Positions 8,923-20,704 of a DNA stretch of 56,458 bases are shown piece by piece. Under the pieces are notes generated by a model. It saw only the letters and a program-made list of their open reading frames with translations, made no database searches and was not told where the DNA came from. The DNA lies in contig NZ_JAAHGO010000057.1 of the NCBI RefSeq assembly GCF_010672455.1, positions 1-56,458 on the forward strand, read 5' to 3'. The position numbers and the translations under genes are program-made. Each line of letters begins with the position of its first letter. Position 1 is the first letter of the stretch. Origin of the DNA: Okeania sp. SIO2C9. Its GTDB lineage: Bacteria; Cyanobacteriota; Cyanobacteriia; Cyanobacteriales; Microcoleaceae.

Positions 8923-9318
8923 CTAATTACCACCAAAAGTAGGAATTGAATCTGAAGGAGGAGCTGTCATTACTGATGAATTATAAGGATTAACTAAATC
9001 AGGAGTTCTAATGACTGGTGTACTAGAAAACTGTCGCCTTTGTTCCTCTATATATAGTTGGTTAATTAGGCGTAAGTCGTCAGAAATAGCTTCATCAGGA
9101 AACCTCAAAATACCAAAATAACGACCTATTTGATTCAAAAACTCTGTTTTATCAAAAAAGTTACCAGAATATCTTTGACTTGCTTCGTTAAACTCTTCTG
9201 CAAAAGGTTGATATGTACGAACAGGATCTTCGGGATGTCCCGCTTGAGCAATTTGGACAGATGTTAGAGTCGCGATCGCAGAAAAAATAATTATGCCACT
9301 GAGGCTTTTCCAATTCAT
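8923..9318 (-). CDS. Small exported protein of unknown function
   Basis: 131 codons from the ATG at 9316-9318, chosen because AAGG lies 7 nt upstream; an ATG six bases further up is also possible. Residues 1-26 form a signal peptide (MNWKSLSGIIIFSAIATLTS, then AQAG with a likely AQA cleavage). The mature part is about 105 residues, polar, with aromatic-rich segments (RYSGNFFDKTEFLNQIGRYF) and a Pro-rich end. I do not recognise the family. It probably acts in the periplasm or at the surface. It stands alone, divergent from pyrE. Confidence 0.65.
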   Translation of the reverse strand: MNWKSLSGIIIFSAIATLTSVQIAQAGHPEDPVRTYQPFAEEFNEASQRYSGNFFDKTEFLNQIGRYFGILRFPDEAISDDLRLINQLYIEEQRRQFSSTPVIRTPDLVNPYNSSVMTAPPSDSIPTFGGN

Positions 9319-9536
9319 GGCCATACCTTATTATTTATTGTAGGTTATTACGGCTTTTTTGCTCGTATTATAGCAGTGAGATTATATGGCAAAAAATTAT
9401 CTTTTGCGGATTTAATACCCAACCGTCAATGGGAGTGCTTAAAATTGCTTGGGGTTTAAATCTATAAGCAATTTTCCCTTCTGCCTTCAGCATAGCTGCC
9501 TTATTCAAATATCTTGGAACTATTTTAATTAAAAAT

Positions 9537-10148
9537 ATGACAAATCAAATTTCATCCTTAGCTACTGTTGATTTAACCACAATCAAGCAAGAACTACTCG
9601 ATTTGTTATGTAATTTAGCTTATCGCGAAGGAGATTTTGTCTTATCTTCTGGACAACGTAGCTCCTATTACATAAATTGTAAATACGTTACTCTTCATCC
9701 CCAAGGTGCTCTCGCAACTGGACAGTTATTATTTTCCATGTTACCTGAAGATACTCAAGGTGTAGCAGGTTTAACTTTAGGTGCAGATCCAATAGTCACC
9801 GCTGTTAGTGTAGTCTCAGCTTATGAAAATCGTCCAATACCAGCTTTAATTATCCGAAAAGAGGCCAAAGGACATGGTACAATGGCTTATATAGAAGGAC
9901 CTTCACTAGAAGCTAATGCCAGAGTAGTTGTTTTGGAAGATGTTGTTACAACTGGATCATCAGCAATGCTAGCTGTTAATCGACTGCGAGAAGCAAACTA
10001 TCAAGTAGATCGGGTTTTTGCCCTTGTAGATAGAGAGCAAGGAGGTCGAGAACTTTATCAAAAAGAAGGTCTTCAGTTTGAGTCAATATTTACTATATCA
10101 GAGTTACAAGAAAATCTGAAAAATATGAGTCAGGAAAATGACGACTAA
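9537..10148 (+). CDS. pyrE: Orotate phosphoribosyltransferase
   Basis: 203 codons, typical length. It joins orotate and PRPP to make orotidine 5'-phosphate in de novo UMP synthesis. The N-terminus has FVLSSGQRSSYYINCKYVTL (substrate loop). The PRPP loop is VVVLEDVVTTGSSAMLAV with the paired acidic residues of type I phosphoribosyltransferases. IIRKEAKGHGTMAYIEG is the flexible catalytic loop. The downstream gene starts inside it (11-nt overlap), so the two are probably co-transcribed and translationally coupled. Confidence 0.95.
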   Translation: MTNQISSLATVDLTTIKQELLDLLCNLAYREGDFVLSSGQRSSYYINCKYVTLHPQGALATGQLLFSMLPEDTQGVAGLTLGADPIVTAVSVVSAYENRPIPALIIRKEAKGHGTMAYIEGPSLEANARVVVLEDVVTTGSSAMLAVNRLREANYQVDRVFALVDREQGGRELYQKEGLQFESIFTISELQENLKNMSQENDD

Positions 10149-10611
10149 AGCAGATTATACAAATTCAGAATGGCAGTTATTATTACAAGCAATTACTTTA
10201 GTTTCGATGATAATTATTGCCTCTGAATTTACACTTTTTTCCACTGTTAAAGAAGTATTTACTTTTAGCCAAGAAATTAAGCACGCTAAGTTAAATTATC
10301 AGGATAATCAACTGATTCAGAATTTGTTGGTAGATATTGCAGAAAAAACTACTCAAATAAATGAGATAGAAAATGCAGTAAATTTTACAGACTTTCTGGA
10401 AGATGCACAAGAAAAAATTAAAGCTGCAGTAGCGATCGCTCATCTTAAAGCGACTCCGAAAGAAGCTCAAGAATACAAAGAATTTCTCTATGAAGTAGCT
10501 ACTCAAATAGCTAATGCTTCTGGAGAAGGAATATTTGGTACAGGACCTAAAGTTAGTCAACAAGAAGCTATAGTTTTAGAAAGACTCAAAATGCTTCTTG
10601 AACTGGATTAA
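10138..10611 (+). CDS. Conserved cyanobacterial protein with one membrane segment
   Basis: 157 codons. The ATG at 10138 overlaps the end of pyrE by 11 nt in another frame. After a short polar start (DYTNSEWQLLLQA) comes a hydrophobic stretch ITLVSMIIIASEF, then a helical soluble part with KEAQEYKEFLYEVATQIANA and a Gly-rich GEGIFGTG segment. I recall the same pattern in uncharacterised cyanobacterial proteins, but no function is known to me. An HIP1 site lies at 10433. Coupling to pyrE may be regulatory convenience rather than a shared pathway. Confidence 0.75.
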   Translation: MTTKADYTNSEWQLLLQAITLVSMIIIASEFTLFSTVKEVFTFSQEIKHAKLNYQDNQLIQNLLVDIAEKTTQINEIENAVNFTDFLEDAQEKIKAAVAIAHLKATPKEAQEYKEFLYEVATQIANASGEGIFGTGPKVSQQEAIVLERLKMLLELD

Positions 10612-10929
10612 TTTAATTAAATTAGTTCCTGTGCAAAATGATTTGTATTATTTATAACTCAACTATATTTCCTGTTCACAGCCCCTGTGTTTCCTTCTTC
10701 TGCTAAATTAATCTTCTCTCCATTCTTCCCGACCAATTAAGTCAATAATATTGTCTATTTACCCCGATCAATTTGTTTGTTCGCCGATGGAGGTGGCTTA
10801 AAAGCAGTTTAGTCGGGTAGATTGTGGTTTGCCGGAATCTGGTTTTGTTTTTGCCTGTTTTAACCGTCACTATAGAACCCATTTGAAACCTATTTAAAAA
10901 GAGATGGGCAGATGGAAGCAAATTTCAAG

Positions 10930-11215
10930 CTGCTTGGTGCACTACCTGGTGCGCCTAAGAGGGGTGAGTGCAGTACGCCCTTCGGGTTCCCAAGGGGCTA
11001 TGGGCAAAGAGAGAGAGGCAGGTTCCACCCGATAAGTGCCCCGCCGAATTGAAGCAACTGCCCTACGCAAAGCGTCTCTGTTAGCGTAGCTCCTCCGGAG
11101 GAGGAAAGAGATACCCGAAAGACCTGGGGTCTCATCCGCTTTTTGCCCTATTCTCGTTCCTGAATCTCCTGACTTCACCACCGACTGAGTTCTGAGGACG
11201 GCAGCCAAAAGCACA
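10930..11215. other. GC-rich block of unclear origin in the spacer before the RTX gene
   Basis: Base composition is visibly richer in G and C than the AT-rich surroundings. The minus strand stays open for 100 codons (10942-11244) with no recognisable protein family. It includes the common palindromic motif 'ttagcgtagctcctccggag' at about 11084-11103. It could be a decayed insertion-sequence 3' half, but nothing proves it. It looks like transferred or repeat-derived DNA. Confidence 0.4.
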
Positions 11216-11273
11216 TACCCCAGACCCCATACCCCATACCCCATACAAAGATCCGATCGGAGGTTGACTAACG

Positions 11274-11474
11274 TTCTATAAAATTACCCCAGAATTGTTT
11301 GCTCTGTGGATAGGAATATTGAAGCAGGTGGAAGGTAGTGTTTTGTGGTTATCTGAGCCTAACTCTGAATAAATTATAAAAAATTTATGCGAGGGAGCTG
11401 CTGCTGCTGGAGTTGCCCCCGAAAGGCTGATTTTTGCCCCTAAAATTTCTCATCCTGAATATCTATCCCGTTAG
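11274..11474 (+). pseudogene. Remnant of a SPINDLY/OGT-type glycosyltransferase
   Basis: In one frame the sequence reads FYKITPELFALWIGILKQV, then GSVLWLSEPNSE, an in-frame stop, then GVAPERLIFAPKISHPEYLS and another stop. That is the C-terminal core of the bacterial O-GlcNAc transferase / SPINDLY domain that usually follows TPR repeats. The TPR part and everything after 'HPEYL' are missing. It lies just upstream of the giant RTX gene, a place where intact relatives of such glycosyltransferases sometimes occur. Confidence 0.7.
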
Positions 11475-11592
11475 TCATCTTGTTAAGATTGTCATGATAA
11501 TTATTCCAGCAATAATCAAAATTATTCAGTCCCCTCACAGTGAGAAGTAAAAATTAGGGTGGTACTTAGTGCGAGAAAAAGCCTCATTTTAA

Positions 11593-11739
11593 ATTCTCGG
11601 TTCTCAACAGTTTATTCAATGGTTGAATACAGAGAAAGTAAGTTTAGCATTGACTACTTATCAATCTAATCGACTATTTTTAATGGGGGTTCAACCTGAC
11701 GGTAATTTATCTGCTATTATTAACTATGCACAAAGTTAA
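11593..11739 (+). pseudogene. Remnant of a TIGR03032-family protein
   Basis: The 48-codon open stretch FIQWLNTEKVSLALTTYQSN, then RLFLMGVQPDGNLSAI, matches the opening of TIGR03032 proteins as I remember them ('F..WLa...vSLafTTYQ..rLfllG..pdG.Ls'). It ends at a stop after INYAQS and has no start codon in frame. It is clearly truncated. Together with the SPINDLY remnant it suggests that a locus upstream of the RTX gene has decayed. Confidence 0.6.
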
Positions 11740-11848
11740 CCGTCGTGAACAACGGGGCTTTATACCAGCTTTTCTTGGTAATTTTAATGTTTAATTGACA
11801 TTTTGTGCTTTTGAAAAACAAAAAATTATAAATAAACTATCAAAACTT

Positions 11849-14800
11849 ATGTCCACTATTGTTAAAATCACCAAAACCGGAACCCCTAATGAAGTTGGTG
11901 CAGTAGCAGCAACTTTTACCATAGATAGAGATACAGAAACAGCAGGAGATATAACAGTATTCTTCACCATCTCCGGCACTGCTACTCAAAACATCGACTA
12001 CGACATTCAAGGGGTGCATACGGTAGATGGCACAGTTGCCACTGTCACCTTTGATGGAGAAACAGGCAGCGTTGTGATTCCTGATGGAGAAACCAGCGTT
12101 GACATCAAAATAGTCCCCAGGGACGATACCGTAACTGATGCTAATGAAACAGTCACTCTCACACTCATAGAAGAACCCACAGGAGTGCCCAACCAGTATG
12201 ATGTGAGTGCAATTCTAGGAGATGAGGCAGCGACTGTGACAATTACAGATAATCCTAACCCCGCATCTAAAGCACTGGGGGTAAATGAGAACATCATCTC
12301 TACTAATGTTAATGGTGCCAGTTCAGTATTTGCAGCAGATGTGGATGGAGATGGGGATATGGATATTCTCAGTGCTTCCCTACTTAACGACGAAATAGCC
12401 CTGTATCTCAACGATGGCAGCAACAATTTCACGGAACAGACCATTTCTAATACTGCTGATGGTGCCAGTTCAGTATTTGCAGCAGATGTGGATGGAGATG
12501 GGGATATGGATATTCTCAGTGCTTCCCTACTTAACGACGAAATAGCCCTGTATCTCAACGATGGCAGCAATAATTTCACGGAACAGACCATTTCTAATAC
12601 TGCTGATGGTGCCAGTTCAGTATTTGCAGCAGATGTGGATGGAGATGGGGATATGGATATTCTCAGTGCTTCCCTATTTAACAACGAAATAGCCCTGTAT
12701 CTCAACGATGGCAGCAATAATTTCACAGAACAGACCATTTCTAATACTGCCGATTTTGCCAGTTCAGTATTTGCAGCAGATGTAGATGGAGATGGGGATG
12801 TGGATGTTCTCAGTGCTTCATCTAATGACGACAAAATAGCCTTGTACCTCAACGATGGCAGCAATAATTTCACAGAACAGACCATTTCTAATACTGCCGA
12901 TCGTGCCAGTTCAGTATTTGCAGCAGATGTAGATGGAGATGGGGATGTGGATGTTCTCAGTGCTTCATCTAATGACGACAAAATAGCCTTGTACCTCAAC
13001 GATGGCAGCAATAATTTCACAGAACTGGTCATTTCTAATACTGCCGATCTTGCCAGTTCAGTATTTGCAGCAGATGTGGATGGAGATGGGGATGTGGATG
13101 TTCTCAGTGCTTCATCTACTGACGACAAAATAGCCCTGTACCTCAACGATGGCAGCAATAATTTCACGGAACAGACCATTTCTAATACTGCTGATGGTGC
13201 CAGTTCAGTATTTGCAGTAGATGTGGATGGAGATGGAGATATCGATGTTCTCAGTGCTTCATCTAATGACAACAAAATAGCCCTGTACGAAACAATATCT
13301 GCCCCAGTCTTAACTAACCTAAACACTGCTACATTCACGGAAAATGCCCTCAATATAGCAGCAGAAATAATAGATAGTGATGTCATCCTCACTGCTGACA
13401 ACGACAACTTCAATGCTGGTAACATCACTATTGGCTATACAGTTGGCAATACTACTGAAGACCAACTTACAGTAGCAAACATTGGTACGGGAGCAGGTGA
13501 AATAGGATTCGATGGCACAAATGTTACCTATGAAGGAAACATCATAGGTAGCATAGATGCAACTAATAATGGTGTCAATGGTTCCGGTCTAATAATCAAT
13601 TTCACCACCACTGATGCCACTGTTGCAGCAGTTGAAGCTTTAATAGAAACCATCAGTTACCAAAATACCTCCGATCACCCTACCGCAAGTCGGACTATAT
13701 CTATAACAGTTAATGATAGCATCCTAGATAGCGCTCCTCAAACAGTAGAAATAATAGTCACCGCCGAAAACGATGCTCCATTATTAGACAACAGTTTAGA
13801 TGCCACAGGGGCAACTGCCGACATAGAACTAACAGTAGAGGAAGACACCACCCCCAACGGAGCAGTAGGCAACAATATCAGTGATCTTGTTGCCCTCACA
13901 GGCAACGTCACCGACTCTGATGCCAGTGCAGCCACAGGTATTGCCATTACAGCAATAGACGAAACCAATGGAACGTGGCATTATAGTACAGACGGAGGCA
14001 CAACCTGGACAGCAGTAGGAACAGTATCAGATAATAGTGCATTGTTATTAGCAGCAGATGCCAACACCCGCCTGCTATTTGCACCAACAGCCGAATATAG
14101 CGGCACTATAACTAATGCCATCACTTTCCGAGGCTGGGATCAAACATTGGGAACAGTAGGAAATAAAGTCGATGTCAGCACCAACGGCGATGCCACAGCC
14201 TTTAGTAGTGGCACAGATACAGCTACAGTCATAGTCAACTCCATCAATGATGCTCCCACAGCCGATGACAACACCATCACGCTCACAGAAGACAACAGCT
14301 ATACATTCACAGCAGCAGACTTTGGTTATAGCGACATAGACAGCGACACTCTAGCATCCATCAAAGTCACAACTTTACCCACAGTAGGTAAATTAGAACT
14401 AAGTGGCACAGAAGTTACAGTCAACCAAGTCATCACAGCAGACGATATTTCCAACCTAGTATTGATCCCAGAAGAAAATGACAACGGCACCAACTATACC
14501 AACTTCAACTTCACAGTCAACGACGGCACAACCGACAGTACAGTAGCTAACACTATTACCATAGATGTTACAGCAGTCAATGATGCTCCCACAGCCGATG
14601 ACAACACCATCACGCTCACAGAAGACAACAGCTATACATTCACAGCAGCAGACTTTAGTTATAGCGACATAGACAGCGACACTCTAGCATCCATCAAAGT
14701 CACAACTTTACCCACAGTAGGTAAATTAGAACTAAGTGGCACAGAAGTTACAGTCAACCAAGTCATCACAGCAGACGATATTTCCAACCTAGTATTGATC

Positions 14801-17800
14801 CCAGAAGAAAATGACAACGGCACCAACTATACCAACTTCAACTTCACAGTCAACGACGGCACAACCGACAGTACAGTAGCTAACACTATTACCATAGATG
14901 TTACGGCAGTCAATGATGCTCCCACAGCCGATGACAACACCATCACGCTCACAGAAGACAACAGCTATACATTCACAGCAGTAGACTTTGGTTATAGCGA
15001 CATAGACAGCGACACTCTAGCATCCATCAAAGTCACAACTTTACCCACAGTAGGCAAATTAGAACTAAGTGGCACAGAAGTTACAGTCAACCAAGTCATC
15101 ACAGCAGACGATATTTCCAACCTAGTATTGATCCCAGAAGAAAATGACAACGGCACCAACTATACCAACTTCAACTTCACAGTCAACGACGGCACAACCG
15201 ACAGTACAGTAGCTAACACTATTACCATAGATGTTACGGCAGTCAATGATGCTCCCAGCATTATCTCTGGTGACAGTGCTATAGTAGTCGAAAATACCAC
15301 TGCCGTTACTACAGTTATTGCTGAAGACACTGACGGAGACACACCTAGCTACTCGATCACAGGGGGAATTGATGCCACTCTATTTGATATCAACAGTAAC
15401 ACCGGAGAAATCACATTTAAAACAGCTCCCGACTTTGAGTCACCAAAAGACGCAGATGGTGACAACAATTATGAAATAGAAGTCACAGCTAATGATGGCA
15501 AAGGTGAAACCGATATTCAAGCCATTACAGCTATTGTCAGTAACGAAAACGAAAGCACGCCTGGTATAACCGTCTCTCCTAGCCAAATAATTGTAAGCGA
15601 AGATGGTGCAACAGCTAACTTTGAAGTCTTATTAAATAGTCAACCTAACAATAATGTAGTAGTAATAGTTACTTCTAATAACACGAGTGAAGGCATAGTC
15701 AATCTCAGCAATTTAACATTTACTCCTGATAACTGGGATACTCCCCAGACATTAATAGTCACAGGAGTAGATGATACAGAAGTAGATGGGGATGTCAACT
15801 TTAAATTGGAAACAAGTGTAACTAGTGACGATACTCAGTATGACGGTATAGCAGTTGCTGATGTGACTGTTACTAATATTGACAACGACATTGAACCAAC
15901 TCCCGCTCCAACTCCCGCTCCAACTCCAGAACCAACTCCAGAACCAACTCCAGAGCCGACTCCAGAACCAACTCCAGAACCAACTCCAGAACCAACTCCC
16001 GCTCCAACTCCCGCTCCAACTCCCGCTCCAACTCCCGCTCCAACTCCAGAGCCTACTCCAGAACCAACCCCAGAACCAACTCCAGAGCCTACTCCAGAAC
16101 CAACCCCAGAACCAACTCCAGAACCAACTCCAGAACCAACTCCAGAGCCTACTCCCGCTCCAACTCCAGAACCAACTCCCGCTCCAACTCCAGAACCAAC
16201 TCCCGCTCCAACTCCAGAACCAACTCCCGCTCCAACTCCAGAGCCTACTCCAGAACCAACTCCAGAGCCTACTCCAGAGCCTACTCCAGAGCCTACTCCC
16301 GCTCCAACTCCCGCTCCAACTCCAGAGCCTACTCCCGCTCCAACTCCCGCTCCAACTCCAGAGCCTACTCCCGCTCCAACTCCCGCTCCAACTCCAGAGC
16401 CTACTCCCGCTCCAACTCCAGAGCCTACTCCCGCTCCAACTCCAGAGCCTACTCCCGCTCCAACTCCAGAGCCTACTCCCGCTCCAACTCCAGAGCCTAC
16501 TCCAGAGCCTACTCCCGCTCCAACTCCAGAGCCTACTCCAGAGCCTACTCCAGAACCAACCCCAGAGCCGACTCCAGAGCCTACTCCCGCTCCAACCCCA
16601 GAGCCTACTCCAGAACCAACCCCAGAGCCGACTCCAGAGCCTACTCCCGCTCCAACTCCAGAGCCTACTCCCGCTCCAACTCCAGAACCAACCCCAGAGC
16701 CTACTCCCGCTCCAACTCCAGAGCCTACTACAGAACCTACTCCAGAGCCGACTCCAGAACCAACTCCAGAGCCGACTCCAGAACCAACTCCAGAGCCGAC
16801 TCCAGAACCAACTCCAGAGCCGACTCCAGAACCAACTCCAGAGCCGACTCCCGCTCCAACTCCCGCTCCAACCCCAGAGCCGACTCCAGAGCCTACTCCA
16901 GAGCCGACTCCAGAACCAACTCCAGAGCCGACTCCAGAACCAACTCCAGAGCCGACTCCAGAACCAACTCCAGAGCCGACTCCAGAACCAACTCCAGAGC
17001 CGACTCCAGAACCAACTCCAGAGCCGACTCCCGCTCCAACTCCCGCTCCAACCCCAGAACCAACTCCCGCTCCAACCCCAGAGCCGACTCCAGAGCCTAC
17101 TCCCGCTCCAACTCCAGAGCCTACTCCCGCTCCAACTCCAGAGCCTACTCCCGCTCCAACTCCAGAGCCTACTCCCGCTCCAACTCCAGAACCAACTCCA
17201 GAGCCTACTCCAGAGCCGACTCCAGAACCAACTCCCGCTCCAACTCCCGCTCCAACTCCCGCTCCAACTCCCGCTCCAACTTCCGCTCCAACCCCAGAGC
17301 CGACTCCAGAGCCGACTCCAGAACCAACTCCCGCTCCAACTCCCGCTCCAACTCCCGCTCCAACTCCCGCTCCAACTCCAGAACCAACTCCAGAACCAAC
17401 TCCAGAACCAACTCCAGAACCAACAGAGCTTATTCGCGAGCCACAACCTGCTTCCGGTTCTGAAGCAGAAACAACTCCCGTGGCCACCCAAGAGGAAAAA
17501 CCCATTCTTTTGATTCCCGCTGAACTTGTACCGCCAATAGTAGATTTTGATGCTGCTGCTAGCTTGATTCCAGCAGAAAACAACTTTATTGGCACTTCAG
17601 ACACCGACAACTATACCGGCACCGAAAATGCTGATGCCATCTATGGTAACGATGGCAGCGATCGACTCCTGGGTATGGATGGTAGCGATCTGATTATTGG
17701 TGGCAGGCCAAAGACTAACCAATTTGACTTTATTCAAATTTCTGTCTCGAACGGCGATGACGATCTTCTCTTTGGTGGACGCGGAAACGATACAATCAAT

Positions 17801-18481
17801 GGGACTCAAAACCAAGATATTATCTATGCAGGTAAAGGTAATGATACAAATCATGGAGGCAAGGGTGACGACAACATCTTTGGAGACGAAGGTAACGATC
17901 TCGTCATGGGAGACAAAGGAAACGATCGTATCTACGGTGGTAGCAGTGACGCTGACAAAGATAGTAATGGAAGCGATCTACTCTATGGTGGTGAAGGAGA
18001 TGACTACTTGAGTGGCAATAAAAGTAACGACATACTTTCAGGCGGTATTGGTAACGATACTCTTTATGGTGGTAAGGGTAGCGACATTTTACATGGAGGT
18101 GCGGGGGAAGATATTTTGTTTGGAGACAGAGGAGAAGATAGCCTTATTGGTGGTAACGGCAACGATCTACTTGATGGTGGTGAAGGAGACGATCTGCTCT
18201 ATGGTGGCCAGGGTAATAATACTCTTACTGGTGACCAAGGTAGCGATCACTTTGTTTTAACTGCTGGAGAAGGAGTCAATACTATCACCGACTTCAGCAA
18301 TGAGGATAAATTGGCTATAGTAGGTTTTAGTTTTGAAGAGCTGGAGTTTGTTCCTAACGTTAATGCTAATGTCACAGATATTGTCCTAAATGGCCAAATT
18401 ATCGCTATTCTAGAAAATACTCAAGTAGTTGAGCCAACTACTTTAGGGTTTACAGAATATCAGTCTATTGAGGAAATATAA
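11849..18481 (+). CDS. Giant RTX-type calcium-binding exoprotein with FG-GAP, cadherin-like and Pro-Thr repeats
   Basis: 2210 codons from the ATG at 11849; a TTG at 11795 would add 18 residues. Order: Calx-beta domain (1-135); seven FG-GAP/VCBS-like repeats of 49 residues with the Ca-binding DVDGDGD (about 155-485); cadherin/Ig-like domains, including three near-identical 111-residue units opening [20 protein letters not shown] (about 800-1133); another Calx-beta-like domain; a 510-residue Pro-Thr tract (about 1350-1858); RTX nonapeptides (GGxGxDxLxG, about 1910-2140). There is no N-terminal signal peptide, and the RTX repeats plus short C-terminal tail fit type I secretion. A surface or matrix adhesion role is inferred. 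The long repeats indicate recent unequal recombination, and length probably varies between strains. No ABC exporter is in the window. Confidence 0.88.
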   Translation: MSTIVKITKTGTPNEVGAVAATFTIDRDTETAGDITVFFTISGTATQNIDYDIQGVHTVDGTVATVTFDGETGSVVIPDGETSVDIKIVPRDDTVTDANETVTLTLIEEPTGVPNQYDVSAILGDEAATVTITDNPNPASKALGVNENIISTNVNGASSVFAADVDGDGDMDILSASLLNDEIALYLNDGSNNFTEQTISNTADGASSVFAADVDGDGDMDILSASLLNDEIALYLNDGSNNFTEQTISNTADGASSVFAADVDGDGDMDILSASLFNNEIALYLNDGSNNFTEQTISNTADFASSVFAADVDGDGDVDVLSASSNDDKIALYLNDGSNNFTEQTISNTADRASSVFAADVDGDGDVDVLSASSNDDKIALYLNDGSNNFTELVISNTADLASSVFAADVDGDGDVDVLSASSTDDKIALYLNDGSNNFTEQTISNTADGASSVFAVDVDGDGDIDVLSASSNDNKIALYETISAPVLTNLNTATFTENALNIAAEIIDSDVILTADNDNFNAGNITIGYTVGNTTEDQLTVANIGTGAGEIGFDGTNVTYEGNIIGSIDATNNGVNGSGLIINFTTTDATVAAVEALIETISYQNTSDHPTASRTISITVNDSILDSAPQTVEIIVTAENDAPLLDNSLDATGATADIELTVEEDTTPNGAVGNNISDLVALTGNVTDSDASAATGIAITAIDETNGTWHYSTDGGTTWTAVGTVSDNSALLLAADANTRLLFAPTAEYSGTITNAITFRGWDQTLGTVGNKVDVSTNGDATAFSSGTDTATVIVNSINDAPTADDNTITLTEDNSYTFTAADFGYSDIDSDTLASIKVTTLPTVGKLELSGTEVTVNQVITADDISNLVLIPEENDNGTNYTNFNFTVNDGTTDSTVANTITIDVTAVNDAPTADDNTITLTEDNSYTFTAADFSYSDIDSDTLASIKVTTLPTVGKLELSGTEVTVNQVITADDISNLVLIPEENDNGTNYTNFNFTVNDGTTDSTVANTITIDVTAVNDAPTADDNTITLTEDNSYTFTAVDFGYSDIDSDTLASIKVTTLPTVGKLELSGTEVTVNQVITADDISNLVLIPEENDNGTNYTNFNFTVNDGTTDSTVANTITIDVTAVNDAPSIISGDSAIVVENTTAVTTVIAEDTDGDTPSYSITGGIDATLFDINSNTGEITFKTAPDFESPKDADGDNNYEIEVTANDGKGETDIQAITAIVSNENESTPGITVSPSQIIVSEDGATANFEVLLNSQPNNNVVVIVTSNNTSEGIVNLSNLTFTPDNWDTPQTLIVTGVDDTEVDGDVNFKLETSVTSDDTQYDGIAVADVTVTNIDNDIEPTPAPTPAPTPEPTPEPTPEPTPEPTPEPTPEPTPAPTPAPTPAPTPAPTPEPTPEPTPEPTPEPTPEPTPEPTPEPTPEPTPEPTPAPTPEPTPAPTPEPTPAPTPEPTPAPTPEPTPEPTPEPTPEPTPEPTPAPTPAPTPEPTPAPTPAPTPEPTPAPTPAPTPEPTPAPTPEPTPAPTPEPTPAPTPEPTPAPTPEPTPEPTPAPTPEPTPEPTPEPTPEPTPEPTPAPTPEPTPEPTPEPTPEPTPAPTPEPTPAPTPEPTPEPTPAPTPEPTTEPTPEPTPEPTPEPTPEPTPEPTPEPTPEPTPEPTPEPTPAPTPAPTPEPTPEPTPEPTPEPTPEPTPEPTPEPTPEPTPEPTPEPTPEPTPEPTPEPTPAPTPAPTPEPTPAPTPEPTPEPTPAPTPEPTPAPTPEPTPAPTPEPTPAPTPEPTPEPTPEPTPEPTPAPTPAPTPAPTPAPTSAPTPEPTPEPTPEPTPAPTPAPTPAPTPAPTPEPTPEPTPEPTPEPTELIREPQPASGSEAETTPVATQEEKPILLIPAELVPPIVDFDAAASLIPAENNFIGTSDTDNYTGTENADAIYGNDGSDRLLGMDGSDLIIGGRPKTNQFDFIQISVSNGDDDLLFGGRGNDTINGTQNQDIIYAGKGNDTNHGGKGDDNIFGDEGNDLVMGDKGNDRIYGGSSDADKDSNGSDLLYGGEGDDYLSGNKSNDILSGGIGNDTLYGGKGSDILHGGAGEDILFGDRGEDSLIGGNGNDLLDGGEGDDLLYGGQGNNTLTGDQGSDHFVLTAGEGVNTITDFSNEDKLAIVGFSFEELEFVPNVNANVTDIVLNGQIIAILENTQVVEPTTLGFTEYQSIEEI
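12315..13290 (+). repeat. Seven tandem 147-bp units (FG-GAP repeats)
   Basis: Each unit encodes 49 residues centred on [13 protein letters not shown]. The first two are nearly identical in DNA, the last is partial and diverged. The third unit shows hybrid features, consistent with ongoing homogenisation. Confidence 0.9.
14249..15247 (+). repeat. Three tandem 333-bp units (cadherin-like domains), almost identical
   Basis: Starts at 14249, 14582 and 14915 give an exact 333-bp period (111 residues). Only a handful of base changes separate the copies, for example GGTTATAGC versus AGTTATAGC, so the array is young. Confidence 0.9.
15895..17424 (+). repeat. 1.5-kb hexanucleotide array encoding a Pro-Thr-Pro-Glu/Ala tract
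   Basis: The array is built from CCAACT, CCAGAA, CCAGAG, CCGACT, CCTACT and CCCGCT units that alternate Pro-Thr with Pro-Glu or Pro-Ala for 510 residues. Because no unit contains a stop in any frame, several frames on both strands stay open for more than 500 codons. Those are artefacts of the repeat. Confidence 0.95.
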
Positions 18482-18560
18482 TCAGTTCAGCGATCTAATA
18501 TGTATGGTGTCAAACTAGAGGTGGCAGTGTAGAAAGTCGAGTGTCCTCATGGGGTGACAC

Positions 18561-18596
18561 GCTAACTATAGAACCCATTTGGGTTCTATAGTTAGC
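18561..18596. repeat. 36-bp perfect palindrome
   Basis: GCTAACTATAGAACCCA at 18561-18577 is perfectly complementary to 18580-18596 with only TT between. The core 'ctatagaaccca' also occurs alone near 10871, 55817 and 56157. It lies 80 bp after the stop of the giant RTX gene and could form a terminator-like cruciform or hairpin. Confidence 0.8.
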
Positions 18597-18822
18597 TAAA
18601 GCTATAGCAGATATGGGATTTTATGAGTTTCGTAGACAGCTAGAGTACAAGTGTAAACTATATGGTTCTCAACTAATCATCGCCGATCTATGGTTTCCCA
18701 GTTCTAAAACTTGTTCTAACTTTGGAAATGTCAAACAGTTTCTGTGTTGATCAGAGTGTGTATTCCAATGCAAAAACTGTGGATTCATAGAAGATATAGC
18801 ACTACACATTCAGGTTAGGACA
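18594..18822 (+). pseudogene. TnpB (IS200/IS605 OrfB) fragment
   Basis: The plus strand reads AKAIADMGFYEFRRQLEYKC, then YGSQLIIADLWFPSSKTCSN (start of the zinc ribbon). The second zinc-ribbon half, ECVFQCKNCGFIED, is in another frame. The RuvC N-terminal and bridge regions are absent. It is a frameshifted tail of an RNA-guided transposon nuclease, directly abutting the palindrome. Confidence 0.75.
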
Positions 18823-18849
18823 AATTAAAATAGATTAGCCAAATAGCAA

Positions 18850-20241
<1,392 letters not shown>

Positions 20242-20250
20242 TTAATAAAC

Positions 20251-20330
20251 AGCTTCCCTCCGCTGGTATTAACCAGTCTCAGGTTCTAAGGGTATTTCTC
20301 AGCCTAATATCTAGGCACCCCTAGCTTAGT
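20251..20330 (-). promoter_or_regulatory. TPP riboswitch (thi box) in the thiC leader
   Basis: The minus strand reads CTAGGGGTGCC, then GGCTGAGAAATACCC, TTAGAACCTGA, CTGGTTAATACCAGCG and GAGGGAAGC. These are the conserved P1/P2/P4/P5 parts of the TPP aptamer in the right order. It ends about 10 nt before the ribosome-binding region of thiC, with no terminator between, so control of translation initiation is likely. Confidence 0.95.
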
Positions 20331-20377
20331 CTTTTAATATAGCACTTTTTTGGGATTGGATCGAGGGTAATCAAAAA

Positions 20378-20625
20378 GTCCAGTAGTGGACTGTTTCATC
20401 TAAAAATGTGCATTAGAAAATGGGGGCTGGGGGAATGTAATGACCGGGTTATGCGGTGATTATCAAAAAGCCTAATGCACTATTTACTATTTTAGGTGAA
20501 ACAGTCCAGTAGTGGATTGTTTCATCTTAAATGGTGCGTTGTGGGAAGTGTGGGGAGGATGGGGAGAAAAAGACACCTATAAACAAAAATAAGAGTGCAC
20601 AGTTTTAGCTGAAACAGTCCAGTAG
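20378..20625. repeat. Two adjoining inverted-end elements with GGACTGTTTCA ends
   Basis: GTCCAGTAGTGGACTGTTTC opens at 20378. GTGAAACAGTCC closes near 20508 and is at once followed by a second opening (GTGGATTGTTTCATC), which is closed by GAAACAGTCCAGTAG at 20625. Two MITE-like units of about 120-130 bp therefore share a junction. The first also carries internal GTGCATTAG/CTAATGCAC pairing. Confidence 0.65.
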
Positions 20626-20704
20626 GGTGCATTAATCAAATGTAACGCACCGTCTATCTTAGCCTATTCCAAATATTTCGGTGCGTTTCGCTTTCCTACG
20701 GAAT

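Larger units (their letters stand above)
18482..18849. other. Spacer between RTX gene and thiC
   Basis: It contains a 36-bp perfect palindrome (18561-18596) and a tnpB remnant (18594-18822) but no intact gene. thiC converges on it from the right. Confidence 0.6.

Noticed and set aside
12007-13428. 473-codon minus-strand frame opposite the FG-GAP repeats
   Set aside because: It mirrors the 147-bp repeat. The plus frame encodes clear calcium-binding repeats, and the minus frame is low-complexity Ser/Leu sequence.
15752-17610. Long open frames on both strands (up to about 590 codons, Gly-Val, Trp-Ser-Gly or Gln-Leu rich) across the Pro-Thr array
   Set aside because: They exist only because the hexanucleotide units contain no stop in any frame. 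They have no start signals and no recognisable domains, and the plus-strand Pro-Thr frame continues domains on both sides.
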